A stretch of 64,000 bases of DNA from Rhodopseudomonas sp. Its GTDB lineage: Bacteria > Pseudomonadota > Alphaproteobacteria > Rhizobiales > Xanthobacteraceae. The translations under genes were made by a program, and so were the position numbers. Shown piece after piece: positions 51,285 to 59,674 of this stretch. Under the pieces are notes generated by a model. That model did not search any database. It was given only the letters and a program-made list of their open reading frames with translations, and was not told the DNA's origin. Numbering within the stretch: the stretch's first letter is position 1; the number at the start of each line of letters is the position of its first letter. The stretch is taken from NCBI GenBank assembly GCA_016124795.1, contig WGNB01000051.1:1-64000 (forward strand), read 5' to 3'.

Positions 51285-52493
51285 ATGCCAGACGCGTACA
51301 TCTTCGACACCGTGCGGACGCCGCGCGGGCGCGGCAAGGCCGACGGCGCGTTGCATGAGGTGACCGCGCTCAATCTGGCGGCGCAGACGCTCAGTGCGAT
51401 CCGTGATCGCAACGGGCTCGACACGGCCCAGCTTGACGATGTGGTGATGGGTTGCGTCGATCCGGTCGGTGAGGCCGGCGGCGACATTGCCCGCGCCGCC
51501 GCACTGGTCGCCGGCTTTGGCGACAGTGTACCCGGCATCCAGATCAACCGTTTTTGCGCGTCGGGCCTCGATGCGGTGAATTTTGCCGCCGCCGAGGTGA
51601 TGTCCGGCCAGCATGAGCTGACGGTGGGCGGCGGCGTCGAATCGATGAGCCGGGTCGGCATCGGCGCCTCGGGCGGCGCCTGGCCGGTCGATCCGACCAT
51701 CGCGGTCGAGACCTATTTCCTGCCGCAGGGCATTTCCGCCGATTTGATCGCGACCAAATATGGCTTTTCGCGCGATGATGTCGATGCCTATGCGGTCGAG
51801 AGCCAGAAGCGGGCGGCGAAGTCCTGGGAGGCCGGCTATTTCAAGAATTCGGTGATGACGGTCAGGGATGTCAACGGCCTGACCATCCTCGACAAGGATG
51901 AGCACATGCGGCCGGGGACGACGATGCAGTCGCTGGCCTCGTTGCAGCCGTCATTCGTGCAGATGGGCGAGTTGGCCGGGTTCGACTCGGTGGCGATCCA
52001 GCGCTATCCCGAACTGGAAGCCATCAATCACGTCCACCACGCCGGCAATTCCTCCGGCATCGTCGATGGCGCGGCCGCCGTGTTGATCGGCAGCAAAGAA
52101 GCCGGCGAGCGCGCCGGCTTGAAGCCGCGCGCCCGCATCAAGGCTTTTGCCAATATCGGCTCGGAGCCGGCGATCATGCTGACCGGCCCGGTCGATGTGA
52201 CCGAGAAGGTGCTGCGCAAGGCCGGCATGGCGCTGTCCGATATCGATCTGTTCGAATTGAACGAAGCCTTCGCCTCGGTCGTGCTGCGCTATATGCAGGC
52301 CTTCGACATTCCGCATGACAAGATCAACGTCAACGGCGGAGCCATCGCCATGGGGCATCCGCTCGGCGCGACCGGTGCGATGATTCTCGGCACCGTCCTC
52401 GACGAACTGGAGCGTACCGGGAAATCGACGGCCTTGGTCACGCTGTGTATTGGCGCCGGCATGGGGACGGCCACGATTATCGAACGAGTTTGA
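51285..52493 (+). CDS. Acetyl-CoA C-acyltransferase (thiolase)
   Basis: 402 residues from ATG 51285 (GGAGAG 4 bases upstream). It catalyses thiolytic cleavage or condensation of 3-ketoacyl-CoA. Active-site residues: C91 in QINRFCASGLDAVN, His in NGGAIAMGHPLGATGA, and the second Cys in TLCIGAGMGTATII. It follows an acyl-CoA dehydrogenase and precedes a FadJ-like hydratase/dehydrogenase, supplying the last step of the same beta-oxidation round. Could act on fatty acyl or on aromatic/alicyclic degradation intermediates. Confidence 0.93.
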   Translation: MPDAYIFDTVRTPRGRGKADGALHEVTALNLAAQTLSAIRDRNGLDTAQLDDVVMGCVDPVGEAGGDIARAAALVAGFGDSVPGIQINRFCASGLDAVNFAAAEVMSGQHELTVGGGVESMSRVGIGASGGAWPVDPTIAVETYFLPQGISADLIATKYGFSRDDVDAYAVESQKRAAKSWEAGYFKNSVMTVRDVNGLTILDKDEHMRPGTTMQSLASLQPSFVQMGELAGFDSVAIQRYPELEAINHVHHAGNSSGIVDGAAAVLIGSKEAGERAGLKPRARIKAFANIGSEPAIMLTGPVDVTEKVLRKAGMALSDIDLFELNEAFASVVLRYMQAFDIPHDKINVNGGAIAMGHPLGATGAMILGTVLDELERTGKSTALVTLCIGAGMGTATIIERV

Positions 52494-52510
52494 GGAAAAC
52501 AGAACAACCC

Positions 52511-52969
52511 ATGCCCAAGATCGATATCGCTTCCGTACCGCTTGAAACCGCGACCCGTTACCCAAAGCCGTTCGATCAGGCGGTCGAAGGCCGTGTGCGT
52601 CAGCGGATCGGCAATGCCATCGGCCTCGACCAGTTTGGCGTCAACATCTGTCGACTGCCGCCGGGCGTGGCGTCGTCGCAGCGCCATTGGCACAATAATG
52701 AAGACGAGTTTGTCTACATTCTCGATGGCGAGGTCGTTTTGATCGAGAACGATGGCGAAATCGTTCTCAAGGCGGGTGAGGCAGCCGGATGGAAAGCCGG
52801 CGCGCCGAACGGTCATTGTCTGGTCAACCGCTCGGACCGGGAAGTGGTGATTCTTGAAGTCGGAAGCCGCGCTCCGACCGAAAATGCGATCTATGCCGAT
52901 ATCGATATGCAGGTGGTTCGGGACGGAAAGGTCTCGCGCTATCTGCGCAAAGACGGGACGCCGTATTGA
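52511..52969 (+). CDS. Cupin-domain protein
   Basis: 152 residues from ATG 52511, 17 bp after the thiolase stop. A single cupin barrel: motif 1 SSQRHWHNNEDEFVYILDGE with His/His/Glu ligands, and motif 2 GEAAGWKAGAPNGHCLVN with the last His. A non-heme metal site is therefore likely. Such stand-alone cupins include dioxygenases, isomerases and sensors, and I cannot choose among them. Being inside the thiolase-FadJ run suggests a role in the same pathway. Confidence 0.87.
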   Translation: MPKIDIASVPLETATRYPKPFDQAVEGRVRQRIGNAIGLDQFGVNICRLPPGVASSQRHWHNNEDEFVYILDGEVVLIENDGEIVLKAGEAAGWKAGAPNGHCLVNRSDREVVILEVGSRAPTENAIYADIDMQVVRDGKVSRYLRKDGTPY

Positions 52970-52977
52970 TGCTCTTT

Positions 52978-53100
52978 GCCCGTCACCCTGAGGGGGCCGC
53001 CTGGGGCGGCCCTCGAAGGGCGACGACCCGTGTCTGACCGATAAAGGCCGTTCATCCTTCGAGGCTTGCCCTTCGGGCTCGCACCTCGGGATGACGGGTC
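52978..53100. repeat. Intergenic palindromic repeat upstream of the FadJ-like gene
   Basis: Ends GCCCGTCACCCTGAGG (from 52978) and CCTCGGGATGACGGGTC (to 53100) are inverted near-matches. Inside are two stems, GGGCCGCC/GGGGCGGCCC around 52993-53012 and CTTGCCC/GGGCTCG-type around 53064-53080. It resembles the element at 51153-51266 in ends and placement. Confidence 0.65.
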
Positions 53101-53118
53101 GAAACAAGGAGTGGCGCC

Positions 53119-55368
53119 ATGATCAACTTCAAGCTCGACATCGACGCCGACGGCATCGCGCTCATTACCTGGGACATGCCGGACCGTTCGATGAACGTCA
53201 TCACGATGGCGGTGATTTCGGAGCTGGGTGCGCTGGTCGACCAGATAGCGGCCGATGAAGCGATCAAGGGCGCGGTGATTACATCGGGCAAGGACAGTTT
53301 CTGCGGCGGCGCCGATCTGACGATGCTCGAAGGCATGAGCGCGGTCTACGCCGACAAGATCAAGGCCGCAGGCGAAGAAGCCGCCGCCGCTTACGTGTTT
53401 GAAGAAAGCCGCAAGCTGTCGCAGCTCTATCGTCGCATCGAAAAGGGCGGCAGCGACAGGAGCGCGAAGGAACGGGAGGCCAAGCCGGGCAAGCCGTTCG
53501 TTTGCGCCCTCAACGGAACGGCGATGGGCGGCGGATTAGAACTGGCGCTGGCCTGTCATCATCGTATCGCCGCCGATAATCCCAAGACCCGGCTCGGGCT
53601 GCCGGAGATCAAGATCGGCCTGTTCCCCGGCGCCGGCGGCACCCAGCGTATCGCGCGGATGATGCAGCCGGCCGACGCGCTGCAATTTCTGCTCAAGGGC
53701 GAGCAACTGAAAGTCGATCGCGCCAAGGCGATGAAGCTGGTCGACAATGTCGTGCCGCAGGCCGATCTGGTGCAAGCCGCCAAGGACTGGATCAAGGCCG
53801 GCGGCAAACCGTTTGCGCCGTGGGATGTGAAAGGCTTCAAGTATCCGGGCGGACTGGTCTATTCCAAGGCCGGCATGATGACCTTCCCGGCGGCCAATGC
53901 GATTTATCGGCGCGAGACCTACGACAATTATCCGGCGGCGCGCGCCATCATGCAGGTCGTTTATGAAGGCCTTCAACTCAACATCGATACGGCGCTGCGG
54001 GTCGAGTCGCGGTGGTTCGCCAGGATCCTGCGCTCGCCTCAGGCGGCGGCGATGATCCGTACGCTATTCGTTTCGAAGCAAGATTTGGAAAAGGGCGCGC
54101 GCCGGCCGGCCGCCGTGCCGCCGTCTCATTTAAAGAAGGTCGGCATTGTCGGTGCCGGCTTTATGGGCGCTGGCATTGCGCAGGTTACGGCGGCCGCCGG
54201 TATCGATGTCGTCCTGATCGATCGCGATCAGGAGGCGGCCGACAAGGGCAAGGCCGGGCTGCACAAATCATTGTCCGACCGCGTGATGAAAGGCCGGATG
54301 AAGGGCGCCGAGCGTGACGCCTTGCTGGACAAGATCACGCCGACCGCGGATTACGGCGCGCTCAGGGATTGCGGTTTGATCGTCGAAGCGGTGTTCGAGG
54401 ATCGCAAGGTCAAGTCCGATGTCATCGCGAAAATCCAGGCGGTGATTTCCGATACCGCGATTTTCGCGTCGAACACCTCGACTTTGCCGATCACGTCGCT
54501 GGCCGCCGAATTCAAGGAGCCGGAGCGCTTTATCGGCATTCATTTCTTTTCGCCGGTAGCGATCATGATGCTGACCGAGGTCATCCTCGGCAAGGAGACC
54601 GGCGACAAGGCTTTGGCGGTGGCGCTCGATTATATCCGCGCCATCCGCAAGACGCCGATCGTCGTCAACGATTCGCGCGGTTTCTACGCCAATCGCTGCG
54701 TGCTCAATTATATCCGCGAAGGCCACCTGATGTTGCAGGAAGGCATTCCGGCGGCGATGATCGAGAACACCGCCCGCATGGCCGGGATGCCGGTCGGCCC
54801 GCTGTCGCTCAACGATGAAACCGCGCTCGACCTCGGTCTTAAAATCGTGCGCGCCACCGAGGCCGATGTCGGGCCCGAGGCGGTCGATCCCGGCATGAAA
54901 AAGCTTCTGGAAGAGATGGTCGAAAAGCTCGGCCGGTTCGGTCGCAAGAACGGCAAGGGTTTTTATGATTACCTGCCGGGTCAGCCGAAGAAGTTGTGGC
55001 CGGGGCTTGCCGACCTGTTGCCGAAGAAGCTGACGCGCCATGAGATCGAGGCGCTCGATGTTGAGGAGTTGAAACAGCGTTTTCTCGTGACGCAATCGGT
55101 CGAGGCGGCGCGGACCTTCGAGGAGCACGTCGTAACCGATATCCGCGAGGCCGATGTCGGGTCGATCCTCGGCTTCGGCTTTGCGCCTTTTACCGGCGGC
55201 ACGCTGTCCTACATCGACATGATGGGGACCAAGGCATTCGTCGCGCTGTGCCAGAAGCTGGCGGCGAAGTACGGAGAACGCTTCGCGCCGCCCAAGCTGC
55301 TGATCGAGATGGCCAGGACCGACGACAGCTTCTATGCGCGCTTCGCGCCGGCCAAAAAGGCCGCCTGA
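53119..55368 (+). CDS. fadJ: Bifunctional enoyl-CoA hydratase/3-hydroxyacyl-CoA dehydrogenase (FadB/FadJ-like)
   Basis: 749 residues. The N-terminal crotonase domain (about 1-300) has SFCGGADLTMLEG and LNGTAMGGGLELALACH, which hold the oxyanion-hole and catalytic Glu regions (GLPEIKIGLFPGAGGTQRI). The NAD-binding dehydrogenase domain starts VGIVGAGFMGAGIAQVTAAAG near residue 340, with SNTSTLPITSLA and IGIHFFSPV, then C-terminal dimer helices (FYANRCVLNYIREG). It converts trans-enoyl-CoA to 3-ketoacyl-CoA. The thiolase partner at 51285 is two genes upstream, separated by a cupin. Confidence 0.93.
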   Translation: MINFKLDIDADGIALITWDMPDRSMNVITMAVISELGALVDQIAADEAIKGAVITSGKDSFCGGADLTMLEGMSAVYADKIKAAGEEAAAAYVFEESRKLSQLYRRIEKGGSDRSAKEREAKPGKPFVCALNGTAMGGGLELALACHHRIAADNPKTRLGLPEIKIGLFPGAGGTQRIARMMQPADALQFLLKGEQLKVDRAKAMKLVDNVVPQADLVQAAKDWIKAGGKPFAPWDVKGFKYPGGLVYSKAGMMTFPAANAIYRRETYDNYPAARAIMQVVYEGLQLNIDTALRVESRWFARILRSPQAAAMIRTLFVSKQDLEKGARRPAAVPPSHLKKVGIVGAGFMGAGIAQVTAAAGIDVVLIDRDQEAADKGKAGLHKSLSDRVMKGRMKGAERDALLDKITPTADYGALRDCGLIVEAVFEDRKVKSDVIAKIQAVISDTAIFASNTSTLPITSLAAEFKEPERFIGIHFFSPVAIMMLTEVILGKETGDKALAVALDYIRAIRKTPIVVNDSRGFYANRCVLNYIREGHLMLQEGIPAAMIENTARMAGMPVGPLSLNDETALDLGLKIVRATEADVGPEAVDPGMKKLLEEMVEKLGRFGRKNGKGFYDYLPGQPKKLWPGLADLLPKKLTRHEIEALDVEELKQRFLVTQSVEAARTFEEHVVTDIREADVGSILGFGFAPFTGGTLSYIDMMGTKAFVALCQKLAAKYGERFAPPKLLIEMARTDDSFYARFAPAKKAA

Positions 55369-55464
55369 GGCCCAAGCCAGCGGTGGCGGCCGGCCTTGAC
55401 CTGGATCAAGTCGGGCGGCCGCGCCGCCTGACATAATGCCCCGTCTCGAAAAGGCTGGGCTTCC

Positions 55465-55677
55465 ATGCAAATCCTCGACATCATCATGTGGCCGCTGCGC
55501 GCGCTTGGCGCGGAAATCGCCGCCCATCGCCGTTTGGGGGAATTCTCCTGCAGCGATTGCGAATGCTATAATTCGTGTGGCCTGCCGCCGAGCGAACAAT
55601 GCACCCGGCGTCAATCCTACATCGCCCGTTATGGCAACCGGCCGCAGCGGCGCATCGACAATACGGCGATGTTCTAG
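55465..55677 (+). CDS. Small Cys-rich protein, unknown function
   Basis: 70 residues. The N-terminal half is a mildly hydrophobic helix (MQILDIIMWPLRALGAEIA). The centre holds five cysteines in 18 residues: C29-x2-C32-x-C34-x3-C38 and C46 (FSCSDCECYNSCG), suited to bind zinc or an Fe-S cluster. The C-terminus is basic and polar. AAAAGG-like AAAGG lies about 12 bases before the ATG. I do not recognise the family. Frame, composition and a clean stop support a real gene, but the length makes this less certain. Confidence 0.6.
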   Translation: MQILDIIMWPLRALGAEIAAHRRLGEFSCSDCECYNSCGLPPSEQCTRRQSYIARYGNRPQRRIDNTAMF

Positions 55678-55699
55678 CCGGACGGTCCGGACCGGCGGC

Positions 55700-56806
55700 T
55701 TACATCACGATCGTCAGACGCTTCGCGGCCCGGGTGATGCCGGTGTAAAGCCAGCGCGCCCGGCTGTCCTGAAAGGCGAAGCTTTCGTCGAACAGCACGA
55801 CATCGTCCCATTGCGAGCCCTGCGACTTGTGCACGGTCAGCACATAGCCGTAGTCGAACTCGTCATAAGGTTTGCGGCGCTGCCAGTCGATCTGCTCGAT
55901 GCCGCCGGTGAAGCATTCCGAGCGTACCGAGACCTTGACGCCACGGGTGGCGGTTTCGTCGTCGGGCAATAGCCGCAACGAGATGATGCCGGTCTTGCGG
56001 GCGCCGCGTTCCTTGACCGACCACAGCCCGCCGTTGAACAGCCCTTTCTTGCGGTTGTTGCGCAGGCAGACCAGCTTGTCGCCGGCTTCCGGCATGGTGT
56101 CGACGAAGCCGCGCCGTTGCCGCATCCGCTGGTTATAGGCGCGCCGGGTGTTGTTGCGGCCGACCAGCACCTGGTCGGCGTCGAGCACGCGCTGCGGATC
56201 GAGGTCGGCCTTGGCCACCACTTCGCTGTCGCCATAGCTGCCGGGTTCGAGATAGTCGCCGGCACGAATGTCCATCGACAGCCGTACGATCGGATTGTCG
56301 CGCGCCTGACGATGCACTTCGGTCAGCATCGCGTCCGGTTCCTGCTCGGTGAAAAAACCGCCGCCCTGGATCGGTGGCAATTGTGCCGGGTCGCCGAGCA
56401 CCAGCAACGGCACACCGAATGACAGCAGGTCGCGGCCGAGTTCGGCGTCGACCATCGAGCATTCGTCGATGATGATCAGTTCGGCTTTCGAGGCCGGCGC
56501 TTCGTCCCACAGGTCGAAACTCGGGATTTCCTCGCCGCTCTCGCGGGCCCGATAGATCAGCGAGTGGATGGTGGTCGCGCCGCGGCAGCCTTTGCCGCGC
56601 ATCACCGAGGCCGCCTTGCCGGTAAAGGCCGCAAATTTGACCTCACCGTCGACGGTGTCGGCGATGTGGGTGGCCAAAGTGGTCTTGCCGGTGCCGGCAT
56701 AGCCGAATAGCCGAAACACCGGCGGGGTGTTGCCGGTGCCCGGCTTGGCCTTCAGCCAGTCCGAGACCGCCAGCAAAGCGTCGTCCTGATGGGGGGTAAA
56801 TTCCAT
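55700..56806 (-). CDS. RecD-like ATP-dependent DNA helicase (SF1B)
   Basis: 368 residues from ATG 56806 (MEFTPHQDDALLAV); further Mets upstream are unsupported. Walker A GYAGTGKTT (35-43), KAASVMRGKG, Walker B LIIIDECSMVD, motif III LGDPAQLPPI, VHRQARDNPIVRL and a C-terminal UvrD_C_2-type ending VLTVHKSQGSQWDDVVLFDES with YTGITRAAKRLTIV. It is a compact single-chain version resembling phage Dda or short RecD2 without the long N-terminal domain. Probably 5'-3' DNA unwinding, partner unknown. Confidence 0.92.
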   Translation of the reverse strand: MEFTPHQDDALLAVSDWLKAKPGTGNTPPVFRLFGYAGTGKTTLATHIADTVDGEVKFAAFTGKAASVMRGKGCRGATTIHSLIYRARESGEEIPSFDLWDEAPASKAELIIIDECSMVDAELGRDLLSFGVPLLVLGDPAQLPPIQGGGFFTEQEPDAMLTEVHRQARDNPIVRLSMDIRAGDYLEPGSYGDSEVVAKADLDPQRVLDADQVLVGRNNTRRAYNQRMRQRRGFVDTMPEAGDKLVCLRNNRKKGLFNGGLWSVKERGARKTGIISLRLLPDDETATRGVKVSVRSECFTGGIEQIDWQRRKPYDEFDYGYVLTVHKSQGSQWDDVVLFDESFAFQDSRARWLYTGITRAAKRLTIVM

Positions 56807-57027
56807 GGCGCACCAATAACGCATCTGGGAAAATCGCCAAAGAACAAAATATGAACCTATGCGAGTATCGACGTTGTCCACTGTCGCGGCCGCGCAAGGC
56901 TGAGCCGCGGTCGGCCGGCGGCTTTCCCGGTTTGCGGCATTGACCCTGAAACCGGCGCTTTATCAGATACTTGTGGCGTCACCTCATTGTCATAAAGCGT
57001 CGATAAGTGTGCTCGCCGCATCGGTGC

Positions 57028-57036
57028 GGGGGGGGG
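57028..57036 (+). repeat. Run of nine G in the ribosome-binding region of the ArsC-like gene
   Basis: G9 at 57028-57036 merges into the SD GGAG (57035-57038), 8 bases before the ATG at 57047. A tract of this length can slip during replication and would change the surroundings of the SD without touching the coding frame. Confidence 0.8.
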
Positions 57037-57046
57037 AGATTTGGCA

Positions 57047-57583
57047 ATGAGCGATCGCGTCCATAACGTCCTGTTTTTGTGCACGGGCAATTCGGCTCGC
57101 TCGATCATGGCCGAGGCGATCCTCAACGGTCTCGGCAAAGGTCAATTCAAGGCCTATAGCGCCGGTACCGACCCGGCAGGCGCGGTCAATCCGCACGCGA
57201 TCAATATCCTGCGCGCTTGCGGCTATGACGTTTCCAGCTTGCGCAGCAAGAATTGGCAGGAATTCGCTGGCTCGGCCGGGGCGACGGACGTGCCCGAACT
57301 CGATCTCATCATTACCGTGTGCGACGAGGCTGCCGGTGAAAGCTGCCCGATCTGGCCGGGTGAGCCGATGACCGTGCATTGGGGCATCGCCGATCCGGCC
57401 AAGGCCACCGGGAGCGAGGCCGAGATCGCCGCGGCTTTCGATGAGGCCTACGGTCAGCTCAAGCGCCGCATCGATCTGTTGCTGGCGCTGCCGATCGCCA
57501 AGCTCGACCGTCTGGTGCTGTCAGCCAAACTCAAGGACATTGGCCGTAGCGAAGGCGCCACCGAGATGGCGAAAGCCGGCTGA
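57047..57583 (+). CDS. arsC: Arsenate reductase ArsC / low-molecular-weight phosphatase family
   Basis: 178 residues from ATG 57047 (GGAG 8 bases upstream; a TTG two codons earlier is possible). The N-terminal P-loop VLFLCTGNSARSIMAEA has C12-x5-R18, the catalytic motif of the family, and DLIITVCDEAAGESCPIWPG carries further cysteines (thioredoxin-coupled ArsC uses a Cys relay). It would reduce arsenate or remove phosphate from tyrosine. No arsR or arsenite pump adjoins it, so an arsenic role is uncertain. Confidence 0.85.
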   Translation: MSDRVHNVLFLCTGNSARSIMAEAILNGLGKGQFKAYSAGTDPAGAVNPHAINILRACGYDVSSLRSKNWQEFAGSAGATDVPELDLIITVCDEAAGESCPIWPGEPMTVHWGIADPAKATGSEAEIAAAFDEAYGQLKRRIDLLLALPIAKLDRLVLSAKLKDIGRSEGATEMAKAG

Positions 57584-57742
57584 CGGCTGTTGCCGGATCG
57601 CGATCCCGAGCCCAAATCCGCCGTCGGCCCGATCACGAAGTCTTGACATGGCGACAATGGGGACCGTCGTGGGCGCATGACGGCCTGCCGGTCGGCCGCA
57701 TTGCCCTTTTCGTCGCCACATGTTTAAGGTCGCGGCCAATGC

Positions 57743-57790
57743 GCGCATGATCCCGGAAACCGGCCAACGGTTTGCGGTCCCATCATGCGC
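57743..57790 (+). promoter_or_regulatory. Nested inverted repeats in the gshA leader
   Basis: Outer arms GCGCATGAT (57743-57751) and ATCATGCGC (57782-57790) are exact complements. Inside them AAACCG-GCCAA-CGGTTT (57757-57773) forms a second exact stem. In RNA this is a two-part hairpin ending 26 bases before the gshA start. It may be a leader structure or an operator. There is no following T-run. Confidence 0.5.
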
Positions 57791-57816
57791 ATTTCGTTTG
57801 CGCCGGACCTTCATGC

Positions 57817-59187
57817 ATGGCTCGTGACCAGATCGATATGACCCCGATAGAGACGCGCGACGAACTCGTCGCCTGGCTCGAAGCAGGTTGCAAGCCGCGT
57901 TCGCAGTTTCGCGCCGGCACCGAACACGAAAAATTCGTCTTTACGCTCGATGGCCATCGCCCGGTGCCCTATGCCGGTCGGCAGAGCATCCGTGCGCTGC
58001 TCGACGGTATGAATGGTCTGCTCGGCTGGGAGCCGATCATGGAAGGCGAGAACATCATCGGCATGTTCGACGTGACCCATGGCGGCGCGATTTCGCTAGA
58101 ACCCGGTGGTCAGTTCGAATTGTCCGGCGCGCCGGTCGAAACCGTGCATCAGACCTGTTCAGAACTGATGGCGCATCTGGCGCAGGTGCGCGAGGTGGCA
58201 AAGCCCCTCGGTCTCGGCTTCCTTGGCCTCGGCATGACGCCGAACTGGTCGCGCGCCGACATGCCGGTGATGCCGAAAGGCCGCTACAAGATCATGACCG
58301 CCTATATGCCGAAGGTCGGTACGCGCGGCCTCGACATGATGTATCGCACCTGCACCGTGCAATCGAACCTCGACTTCTCGACCGAAGCCGACATGGTTCA
58401 AAAGTTGCGGGTCTCGCTGGCCTTGCAGCCGGTGGCGACGGCGCTCTTTGCCAATTCGCCGTTCACCGAGGGCAAGCCGAATGGTCTGCTGTCGGCGCGT
58501 TCGGAAATCTGGCGCGACACCGATAACGACCGTGCCGGCATGCTGCCTTTTGCCTTCGAAGACGGCATGGGCTTCGAACGCTATGTCGATTATGCGCTCG
58601 GCGTGCCGATGTATTTCATCAAGCGCGGCGACAGCTACATTGACGTCTCGGGCAAGTCGTTCAAGGATTTCTTCGCCGGCAAGCTCGACGTGATGCCGGG
58701 CGAACGGCCGACCATTTCCGACTGGGCCAATCATCTGTCGACGATTTTCCCCGAGGTGCGGCTCAAGCGTTATCTGGAAATGCGCGGCGCCGACGCCGGA
58801 CCGTGGCGCCGGTTGCCGGCGCTGACGGCATATTGGGTCGGTCTGTTGTACGACCAGGATGCGCTCGACGCTTGTTGGGACATGGTCAAGGACTGGACCG
58901 CGCAAGAGCGCCAGAAGTTGCGCGACGACGTGCCGGGGCTTGGCTTCAAGGCGGAAATTCGCGGCCGTAACGTGTTGACGCTGGCCCAGGAGACGCTGCG
59001 CTTTGCCGCGCGTGGTCTGGCCCGGCGCAAATTCCTTGATCGCAATGGTCGTGATGAAACCCGTTATCTGCGCCCGCTCGAGGAGAGCATCGCGCGTGGC
59101 ATTACCCCGGCGGAAGAGCTCCTGGAGAAATTCCACGGCGAATGGGGCGGCTCGGTCGAACCGATCTTTGATGAGTATGCGTATTAA
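57817..59187 (+). CDS. gshA: Glutamate-cysteine ligase (plant/alphaproteobacterial type)
   Basis: 456 residues from ATG 57817 (MARDQIDMTPIETRDEL). Codon 8 is an alternative start, and neither has a strong SD. It makes gamma-glutamylcysteine, the first step of glutathione synthesis. GTEHEKFVFTLDG with the metal-binding Glu residues, GGAISLEPGGQFELSG, PKVGTRGLDMMYRTCTVQ and FEDGMGFERYVDYAL are characteristic of the type 2 enzyme shared by plants and alphaproteobacteria. Followed 16 bp later by ybaK. Confidence 0.95.
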   Translation: MARDQIDMTPIETRDELVAWLEAGCKPRSQFRAGTEHEKFVFTLDGHRPVPYAGRQSIRALLDGMNGLLGWEPIMEGENIIGMFDVTHGGAISLEPGGQFELSGAPVETVHQTCSELMAHLAQVREVAKPLGLGFLGLGMTPNWSRADMPVMPKGRYKIMTAYMPKVGTRGLDMMYRTCTVQSNLDFSTEADMVQKLRVSLALQPVATALFANSPFTEGKPNGLLSARSEIWRDTDNDRAGMLPFAFEDGMGFERYVDYALGVPMYFIKRGDSYIDVSGKSFKDFFAGKLDVMPGERPTISDWANHLSTIFPEVRLKRYLEMRGADAGPWRRLPALTAYWVGLLYDQDALDACWDMVKDWTAQERQKLRDDVPGLGFKAEIRGRNVLTLAQETLRFAARGLARRKFLDRNGRDETRYLRPLEESIARGITPAEELLEKFHGEWGGSVEPIFDEYAY

Positions 59188-59203
59188 CGCATGAGATTGT
59201 GCG

Positions 59204-59674
59204 ATGGCGAAGGGTACGCCCGCGACGCTTGCTCTGGAAAAGGCCGGCGTTGCGTTCAAACTGCATGAATACGATTATGACCCCAATGCCGAGCGGATCG
59301 GCATGCAGGCGGCCGAAGCGCTCGGCATCGATCCGGCGCGTTTGCTGAAAACGCTGATGGCGAAAGCCGGCAACGAGGTGGTTTGTGTGCTGGCGCCATC
59401 CGACCGCGAAGTGAACCTGAAGAAGCTCGCCGCTGTCGCCGATGCCAAGAGCGCCGCCATGCTCGGCGCGGCGGAAGCCGAGCGCATCACCGGTTATCAC
59501 GTCGGTGGTATCTCGCCATTCGGTCAGAAGAAACGCGCGCGGGTGTTCATCGACGATTCGGTCTTGGCGTTTCCGCTCATCGTCTGCAACGGCGGGCGGC
59601 GGGGCCTGCAAGTCGAACTCGCGCCCGCCGATCTGGTGCGGACGTTGGGCGCGACCGCGGCGGCGATTTGCTGA
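59204..59674 (+). CDS. ybaK: Cys-tRNA(Pro)/Cys-tRNA(Cys) deacylase
   Basis: 156 residues, a single YbaK/EbsC domain. It hydrolyses Cys mischarged on tRNA-Pro. Motifs: MAKGTPATLALEKAGVAFKLHEY at the start, ALGIDPARLLKTLMAK with the conserved Lys, ITGYHVGGISPFGQKKRARVFID with the GGISP substrate loop, and LVRTLGATAAAI at the end. It is probably co-transcribed with gshA. Its stop is immediately next to the stop of the convergent dctM. Confidence 0.94.
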   Translation: MAKGTPATLALEKAGVAFKLHEYDYDPNAERIGMQAAEALGIDPARLLKTLMAKAGNEVVCVLAPSDREVNLKKLAAVADAKSAAMLGAAEAERITGYHVGGISPFGQKKRARVFIDDSVLAFPLIVCNGGRRGLQVELAPADLVRTLGATAAAIC

